The translations under genes and the position numbers were made by a program. Below the pieces are notes generated by a model. It saw only the letters and a list, made by a program, of their open reading frames with translations. It had not been told where the DNA came from and ran no database searches. From Rattus norvegicus (lineage: Eukaryota > Chordata > Mammalia > Rodentia > Muridae): 64,000 bases of DNA. Shown in pieces: positions 57,701 through 64,000 of this stretch. The DNA lies in the NCBI RefSeq assembly GCF_036323735.1, contig NC_086020.1, forward strand, positions 89,042,210 through 89,106,209, read 5' to 3'. How positions within the stretch are numbered: position 1 is the first letter of the stretch; the number at the start of each line of letters is the position of its first letter.

Positions 57701-58813
57701 CTGCTACTTTGATCACGATTGATGATCCTACATATGAATAGTACACTTGGAGAAAGGCATCTGTAATCTTTGAGACATCAGAAAATTTAACATCCAGAAC
57801 ATTCTCAAACATGGTCACATTCTCCTTTTTCCCAATGATTAACAGCACAACCCCAGTTAGAGAAATAAAACAAAGAACACCCAACTTCATCAAACTGGTA
57901 ACCGTTTGAAATCTAGCCACTGTGAGCATTGAGAATTCCAAATAGCCATAAAAGAGCTAAAGCCAGGCATTTCTTTGGTAGCTCCAGAGCTGGGCATCAG
58001 AAGAGAAAGGTTGAATTAGGTAACTAGCTACTAGTAGGCACTGAGCACGAATGCCTAGAAAATGAGCAAAACGTTTAATCCAGAGACTGAGGAAAGCAAG
58101 AGATCTTTTGAGTAAATGGTAAGATTCTGCACTCACAGGAAAGGTAGTTGCCAGCTCTGCAAGACAGAAAACCGACATTCTGTTTATCAGGCCCCAGTCT
58201 GCTCAAATACTGAGAGAAACAGGATGTTCAGTGAGGAAAATTTCAAAACAGAGACACAAATCCCTGTCTCTGTCGTGGTGAAAGACCACTGGGGTGGGGA
58301 AGACCCCCACTCAAATCTCAAGATGATGTAACCCCCCAAAAACTCACGAGAAACCAGTCTTGTTGTAATAAACAAGAGGTGTATTTGAGGAACCAGAGCT
58401 CTGGGGACGACACGTATCTCAAACAAAAGACAGAGGAGTCGACCCCAATCCCAATTAGGGGAAGGTATTTATAGGGAAAATTACATAGGTAGTTGGCAAC
58501 TGTTACACAAAGCAATTTCATTGGTTTGTAACTTGGGCTCAGTCCAACTCTAGGCCACCCTGCTTCTGGGGCAAGCTGACCCTAATTCTCGTTTTTCTCA
58601 GGACTGTTGAGTCAGGTCTTATCGAGGCCAGATGGTTTGTGGTGGCTATAGCCAGGCTACATTCCCAAAACATGTTATGTTATTCTTTGCTGTGAGGTGC
58701 ACTTGTCCTCACAGCAGGGCCAGTGGGGGATAGTTTAAAATCTTTATTCTCTCAGTGGCACTAAGTAAGAGGATATTTCCAAGGAAGAATCCTACTGCTC
58801 TCAAGAGTTGAAT
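57701..58813 (-). pseudogene. Slc7a12-like: Slc7a12-like first coding exon, copy 3 (interrupted by a solo LTR)
   Basis: The minus strand aligns with copy 1 along the whole exon, in pieces: 58178-57957 (C-L-A-E-L-A-T-T-F-P-V-S) and 57941-57651 (L-M-K-L-G-V-L-C-F-I-S-L-T-G). Lesions seen directly are: ATT instead of ATG at 58813-58811, a 476-bp LTR at 58279-58754, a small deletion in the K-R-S-L-A-F-L-S region, frameshifts, and CT instead of GT at the splice donor (57700-57699). It is plainly a pseudogene. Part of the track 57941-57651 runs past the exon into intron. Confidence 0.88.
58279..58754 (-). mobile_element. Solo LTR (476 bp) inside the Slc7a12-like copy 3 exon
   Basis: It has TG/CA ends and a 4-bp TSD gtgg (58275-58278 and 58755-58758). 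Copy 1 has the single uninterrupted gtgg at the same place. On the minus strand there is a TATAAATA near 58472-58465, so the LTR is probably minus-oriented. A related sequence lies at 27898-28385. The 4-bp TSD suggests a class I ERV. Confidence 0.85.
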
Positions 58814-59935
58814 GTTTCTTAGCCTTTACCTCTTTCAAATCTTAAAAAATTGAGGTTTTTCTTTACTATGGTTCTCTATCAATTCCTGCAAAATCCTGCC
58901 AAATAGGGTATTGCCTTGTTTAAGCCATCTATTCCGTATAAGAGAATTTTAAGTCTGGACTTAATTTTGATTTGAAAACAAATTAACTTTTGAATTATTG
59001 CAGTTTTATTTCTTCTTTAAAAGACTGCAGCTAACATATTTCCTATTAATAATACTTAAACCATCAAATATACCAATGACCAAGTTACTAGATGCCAATC
59101 AGGAGAAGTATTTTCAGTAGTTCTGAAAGACGCCTTTGGAGGCAAAATAGTCTTATTTGTTTGCTGGACTAACAGCAATATATAAAAGGTAATTGGTGGG
59201 AAAGAAACAGGAGTTTTCAAGTATGAGAAATGGGAAGGATCAGGTGATGTCTTATCTCAATTACTTCACCTAAACAAGAAAAAAACTTGTGTAAGGAAAA
59301 CCATAACTTTTTGTATAAGGCAGTACAAAGGGCAGCAAGATATGCTGTAAAAGGTTCATGATGCAGCTGTGTTTCTACATTTCTTTCACTTGTCCCTGTT
59401 AGGAACAATGCAATTCATCTTAACTCCCTGAATTTAGTTCCTGAAATTCTGAGTGCATTTTTCTACAAACTAAATATTATGACAGCTTCCCTACTTTCCC
59501 TCATTTGATATACATGACTGAGTGAAGAACCTTCACCATTCTAATGTGACTTGGTTAGCAGAAGAGTTTCTGCCAAGCAAAACAGAATTGTTCAGCAGTG
59601 AAACTCTTGGTCATTTAAGATTGTTTTTCTCTAGAATTTAGAATGCAGTATTGAAGGGGTGAATTAAAATGTGAAAGAAGAACTCTGAGGAGAACAGTTA
59701 CTGCTATAATATCATTATGTAACCATGAACTATTACTTCATGCATTTATACCTAGACAATGTCTTATAACTGAATTAGATATTGTTTACTTTAAATTCAA
59801 ATGGCTAAATATTTGAACTTTATCTTGTCCTTTAGCCATCGTTATTAATATGCTGTTATATCATTTCCCAAAAATCAATCCTCATTTCTTATAGTTATTA
59901 GTGCACATTACTTATACTCATCAATGGAATTCTGT
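58814..59935. other. Upstream region of Slc7a12-like copy 3, paralogous to copy 1
   Basis: Matches 9503-9736 and 10885-11930 in the same order. It lacks the L1 fragments and microsatellite found in copy 1. It may contain the former promoter. Confidence 0.75.
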
Positions 59936-60525
59936 AGTTGATGTCTATATGCAGGTGAGGGCTGGGACAACATTAAGGCAGGGACAGAGTTTTTGTAAGA
60001 TGGGAGATAGGAAAAGAGAGAAGAACCAAAATGGAGGCAGAGAGGGATGACCCAGATCTGTGTGGCCTTAAGTGGCCATAGATAGTTATGAATATTTCTT
60101 AAGGGATGGATTTTTATAGGAAAATTTTTCTTACCTAGGGAGAAAGTTTATATCATTATTAATTGGTTGTGAGTTTATTATGTGGATGTTTTGTGGATTG
60201 AGAATTTAAGATATAAGTCTGGTTGCTAAATTACAAGCTTACTGAGTTTAGATTTTAATGGTTTACAGGGAGTTGTGACTATAACCACAGGGGGCGGATG
60301 CTGGGAATATGAGCAGAGTCCACAGCAAGAGAGTTGCAGGAGGGTGGCTGCAGCCTGGCTCAGAGAGTAGTCAGTGGCAGCATGCGCTGGCTAGTTGACA
60401 TGGGTTGAAATGCTCTGCTCTTTAAGATGAAAATACCCTGCAGATGCCATGTAGCCCAACGGAGCCAGTACTTACATGAGACGGTAGATTCAATTTTTAA
60501 TATTACTGTAACAGAGTTCAATTGT
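59936..60525. mobile_element. Repeat insertion upstream of copy 3, family unknown
   Basis: Copy 1 has no counterpart: its sequence passes directly from cagcaatgcat to ttcaactgtgatcattt (about 11905-11930). The insert starts ttgatgtctatatgcag and shares its beginning with 48470 onward. Confidence 0.55.
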
Positions 60526-60549
60526 GATAGTTTGACACATGAATGTACC

Positions 60550-60553
60550 ATGC
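60550..60553. repeat. ERV-2 target site copy (ATGC), one side
   Basis: ATGC abuts the LTR. The empty site in copy 1 (11947-11950) has a single ATGC. The other TSD copy is beyond the window. Confidence 0.7.
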
Positions 60554-61157
60554 TGAAAAGCTCTCAGGGAGAACTTTCCCTCGGGATGGAGACCCTCCAA
60601 CTCCAAAGACCAGACCGAGACACCACAGGATGCAATCAGCAAGAGGATTTGGTTTATTGTCGGGATACACAGGCACAGGCACCTGCGGGCGCTTCAGTCA
60701 CTCGGGGGACTGGCGTGCCCCACGGAACCAAGGATGGGCTTTTATAGGATTTTGGGGAGCAGAAGCAAGCATACAGAAGCAGATGCATGGTTACAGGGAT
60801 ATAATTGGTGGATTCTAATATGGCAAGGGTTTAGCCCGGGGGCAAGTTTCCTAGCTACCTTCCTGAAACATAATGGCTGACTCGGCCCCCCAAGGGTTCA
60901 GCCCGGGGGCAAGTTTCTTAGCTACCTTCTTGGAACATAACGACTGACTCGGCCCCCCACCAGGGTGTGGGACCTCTCCCGGGGCTTTTTTTTCATTGTC
61001 AGGTGCTCAACCGAAGTCGTCCTGTTGCCAGGCCTTCAACCAAACACATCCTGCTTGGCAGCCGCTGTGTACTCAGTGTTCTAACCTTTCCCTGAACCAG
61101 TCATCTTAAGTACAGCCTTGCAAAATGGCGTTACTGCTGTTAAGCTGGGGTCTTTCA
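60554..61157 (-). repeat. ERV-2 3' LTR
   Basis: 604 bp. I count about 12 substitutions and one T-run length change against the ERV-1 3' LTR, mostly transitions. It keeps the 67-bp U3 duplication, the TATA box and AATAAA (minus strand). Confidence 0.95.
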
Positions 61158-61172
61158 TTCCCCCATTTTTTT
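61158..61172 (-). other. ERV-2 polypurine tract
   Basis: Complement of a G5/A8-type purine tract next to the LTR. Confidence 0.85.
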
Positions 61173-61353
61173 TTGTTAACTTTGAGTGAAATCTTTCACT
61201 CGACTTGGTTAAGAAATTTCTGTCTGGTGGGGGCTTATTTCCCCACTGACTCTAGGCCACAAAAGGGCTAGGAGGAGCCACGTAGGAGTTATAACTTTAA
61301 GGTGTTTGGAGTGCGCTGAATTCTCCATGTCTGGGGTGTAGTGTTGTGATTAG

Positions 61354-62235
61354 TCAATTCCTCAGACCGGACTGCCTTGACGTGTGGTGCGTGGATCTAA
61401 GGAGGACGGTGTAGGGTCCTTTCCACCGTGGCTCGAGATTCTTGGTCTGGTATCTGCGCACCCACACGGTGTCTCCAATCTGGAACGGGTGTGGCACCAC
61501 CGGATGCTCAAGCTTGTCCTGGTAAGCAGCGGCCAAAGGTCTCCAGACGTCTCTCTGCACAATCTGTAGGGCCTGTAAATGGGCCCTCAGAGAAGGGCTG
61601 TCAGCAAAATCAGCAATGTTTGAATCAAAGAAATGGACAAATGGGGGTGGTGTTCTACATATTATTTCAAAAGGAGTTAGACCATGGGGGCCCGGGGTAT
61701 TCCAGGCCCGATATAGAACTAGGGGAAGGAGGGCCACCCAATCCTTTGAGCCAGTTGCAAGCGTAAGTTTGGATAAAGTCTCCTTAATTGTTCTATTTAT
61801 GTGTTCTACCTGACCTGAACTCTGGGGTCTATAGGCACAATGTAATTTCTAATCAATCCCCAGCAATTTGGCCACCAACTGACTTACTTGGGAGACGAAA
61901 GCGGGCCCGTTGTCTGACCCCAACGCTTGAGGCATGTCATACCTGGGAAAGATTTCCTCGAGGAGCTTCTTGGTGACTATTTTTGTAGTCTCGTGTTTTG
62001 TGGGGAAGGCTTCGACCCATCCTGAGAAGGTGTCTACAAACACTAGGAGATACTTGTATCCATATATATCTGGTTTAATTTTAGTAAAATCAATTTCTCA
62101 ATGGATGTCGGGATGGTGTCCCCTAGGACGAACTCCTTGTCCAATCATGGTCCTTCCTGGGTTAACCTGAGCGCATGCTTTGTAACTCTCAGTCACCTTT
62201 TGTATCGCTTTGTCCCAATTCAAAAAAAAAAACAC
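61354..62235 (-). pseudogene. pol: ERV-2 integrase, broken
   Basis: Catalytic-core frame 62043-61849 ends at the TAG (61851-61849) also seen in ERV-1. The C-terminal part is readable at 61737-61354. Relative to ERV-1, 40 bp are missing near 61396-61398, just before the end of pol, which changes the frame. The D-x-N-G-P-A-F core block is near 61915. Confidence 0.9.
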
Positions 62236-62343
62236 AGATTTATCTCTTCCCGATCTAGTAAGGTTTTCATCTTCTTAAACCCCAAATGGGTTAATTTATG
62301 TAAAAAGGAGATCAATTCAAAAGTCCTTTGTAGACCCACTGTT

Positions 62344-63065
62344 TTAGTTGAGGGTGGTAGATGGCCCCCATTTTTTTAGGAGCTCTATGTCCTCATGGGC
62401 ATAAACCCAACTGGTTTGTCCCACTGGTGGGGGTGTGGGTTGGTCTGGGCTATTTAAGGGCAAGATTTGTTTGCTCATGGCCGCTTCTCGCGCCGTGGCA
62501 TCGGCCAGCCGGTTTCTTCGTGCCTCTGGGTTGTGCCCTTTCTGGTGTCCTGGACAATGTATAATACTCAGTCTTTTGGGCAAGAATAGGGCTTCTAAGA
62601 GGGCCAGAATTTTAGCCATATCTTTACCCTCAGATGTGAGCAGCCCCCGCGTCTGGTAGATCTCCCCGTGGATGTGTGCCGTGGCAAAGGCATAACGGCT
62701 GTCTGTATATATATATTTAGCCTCTTACCTTTTGTCATCTTGAGCGCCTGAGTCAAGGCGATGAGTTCAGCCCGTTGTGCGGAGGTACCAGCAGGCAGGG
62801 CTTTCGCCCAAATCACTTTGTCCTCCGTAGTGACCGCAGCTCTAGCCTTTCGCTCTCCCTCTGCCAAGAAGCTGTTGTCATCCGTGTACCATGTGTGGTC
62901 AGCATTCTGAAGAGGCTGGTCCGATAGGTCCGGCCTGGTTCCATGTACTTCTGCGAGGATTTGTAGGCAGTCATGCTGTTCTGTCTCCTCTGGTAGAGGA
63001 AGCAAGGTCGCAGGATTGAGGGCGACTATGGGCCCAAACTGAACCCGTTCTGCATCCAGTAACAA
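62344..63065 (-). pseudogene. pol: ERV-2 RNase H domain, frameshifted
   Basis: Open from 63065 to 62595 across Y-T-D and A-Q-R-A-E-L-I, then in a different frame to 62344 with C-P-G-H-Q-K-G-H. The frameshift at the (TA)n tract (near 62706-62718) is the same as in ERV-1. Confidence 0.88.
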
Positions 63066-63340
63066 GGCTTGGTGTGAGAATTAGAGAGCCAGCGGTCTGG
63101 GGGCTGCTTTACCAAGGCCTCCACTGCGTGGGGTGCTAGGATGGTGAGTGGCTGTCCCAAAGTCAATTTTCCAGCATCCTTGATCAGGACAGCAATAGCA
63201 GCCACCATCCTTAGGCACGGTGGCCAGCCGGAGGCCACAGGGTCCAATTTCTTAGACAGGTAGGCCACAGGGCGTTTCCAGGGTCCCAACCTTTGTGTTA
63301 GGACCCCTTTAGCATACCCCTGTTTCTCATCGATGAACAG
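63026..63340 (-). pseudogene. pol: ERV-2 RT connection remnant
   Basis: Frame 63289-63026 matches ERV-1 54040-54303 almost residue for residue. Confidence 0.88.
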
Positions 63341-63700
63341 TTACTGAGCAAATTGTAAGGGTTTGGAACAGTCGGATGAATATCTTCTATCCTCTTGTTG
63401 ACCTTTCTCAAGTCTTGTATTGGCCTATAAGCTCCAGTGCCTGGTTTCTTAACAGGCAGAAGAGGCGTATTCCAAGGCGACCGGCAGGGGACTAGGATGC
63501 CTTGATCTAGAAGCCTCGTAATGTGAAGCCTTATACCTTGATAAGCTTTATGTGACAGGGGGTATTGTTTTATGGAGACTGGAGTTGTAGTGGCCTTTAA
63601 CTGTATAATTAAGGGGGGCTGTTGGAACGCCAACCCCATCCCACCAGTCTCTGCCCAAGCCAGTGGAAAATTCGTGACCCAAGTGTCTATTTCTAGGGAT
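63341..63700 (-). pseudogene. pol: ERV-2 reverse transcriptase, N-terminal fingers only
   Basis: Frame 63639-63298 matches the ERV-1 fingers and has the identical deletion junction at about 63338-63345. No catalytic Y-x-D-D is present. Confidence 0.92.
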
Positions 63701-64000
63701 TGTGGCTTGTCCTGTCCCGGTTCATATAGTCTATATTCATCCTCTAGTTGTAGGGTTAGAACTTGAAGGGGATTTCCATGGGGGCCAGTTATTTGGGCCC
63801 CTCCTTCCTCAAAATGAATTTAGTTTGGTGAGCAGGTCACGGCCCAGCAGAGCGTACGGGCAGTCCGGAACATGTAAGAAGGAATGGGTCACCTTACCGG
63901 TAGCCAGCTGAACCCGGTGGTCCGTAGTCCATCGGTATTGTTTCTCACCAGTAGCTCTTTGTACCCAGGCCGTCCGGTCGCTGAGTTGTCCTGAAGCTTG
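63701..64000 (-). pseudogene. pro: ERV-2 protease, partial (cut by window)
   Basis: The C-terminal part of protease is present, including L-L-G-R-D near 63845. The protease/RT boundary keeps 17 bp that ERV-1 has lost (around 63745-63761). The window ends just short of the active-site triad. Confidence 0.85.

Larger units (their letters stand above)
60554..64000 (-). mobile_element. ERV-2: second defective gammaretrovirus-like provirus, minus strand (cut by window)
   Basis: Same family as ERV-1, in opposite orientation, with its 3' LTR at the left and protease at the window end. It shares with ERV-1 the RT core deletion, the stop after it, the RNase H frameshift, the integrase TAG and the env loss, but has its own target site and private changes. 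The leader, gag and 5' LTR are outside the window. Confidence 0.95.

Noticed and set aside
50539..64000. ERV-1 and ERV-2 as the two arms of one inverted duplication
   Set aside because: The flanks are unrelated, the TSDs differ, and inter-copy LTR divergence (about 2%) exceeds that within ERV-1 (about 0.3%).

Overview
The window looks like rodent nuclear DNA, most likely rat (Rattus). The young LINE-1 (L1) copies have rat-type ORF1 N-termini and the purine-rich 3' UTR of recent rat L1. B2, B1 and B3-type SINEs are present, and a gammaretroviral ERV family has a glycine-tRNA primer-binding site. The species call is inference. There are no bacterial-style genes, operons, CRISPR arrays or tRNA/rRNA genes.

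Host genes: three minus-strand copies of the long first coding exon of an Slc7a12 (Asc-2)-like amino-acid transporter lie at about 8.8-9.5, 42.1-42.8 and 57.7-58.8 kb. Only the first keeps its ATG, an unbroken 222-codon frame and a GT splice donor. The other two have lost their starts and frames, and the third has also lost its donor and carries a solo LTR. Two further exon-like blocks (22.3-22.5 and 24.66-24.86 kb) match the C-terminal half of the transporter and probably belong to the middle copy. The DNA upstream of copies 1 and 3 is also paralogous (about 10.9-12.0 kb and 58.8-60.55 kb), so this is a tandem segmental duplication.

L1 layout: 1-1911 is the 3' end of a young L1, followed by what looks like 3'-transduced DNA. 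It sits against an old L1 (2406-7252). 15629-22010 is a near-complete L1 with a perfect 15-bp target-site duplication (TSD) and one nonsense codon in each ORF. 29699-32078 (minus) is a chimera: L1 5' UTR, ORF1 and the start of ORF2 are joined to a foreign polyadenylated mRNA 3' end. It abuts an old minus L1 (32079 to about 36830). 45331-46487 is a young 5'-truncated L1 with a 12-bp TSD, nested in older L1. Many small L1 fragments, SINEs and microsatellites fill the rest.

Retroviral layout: ERV-1 (50543-56786, plus) has 603-bp LTRs differing at only two sites, a 4-bp TSD (AACT), an exact glycine-tRNA PBS, an unusual seven-copy palindromic repeat in its leader, broken gag and pol, and almost no env. 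ERV-2 (60554 to the window end, minus) is a second member at a different target site. It shares the same reverse-transcriptase core deletion, the same RNase H frameshift and the same integrase stop. About 2% divergence between copies against about 0.3% between the LTRs of ERV-1 indicates a lineage that kept moving after losing its own RT, so it was probably mobilised in trans. This is the strongest candidate for something under-described here.
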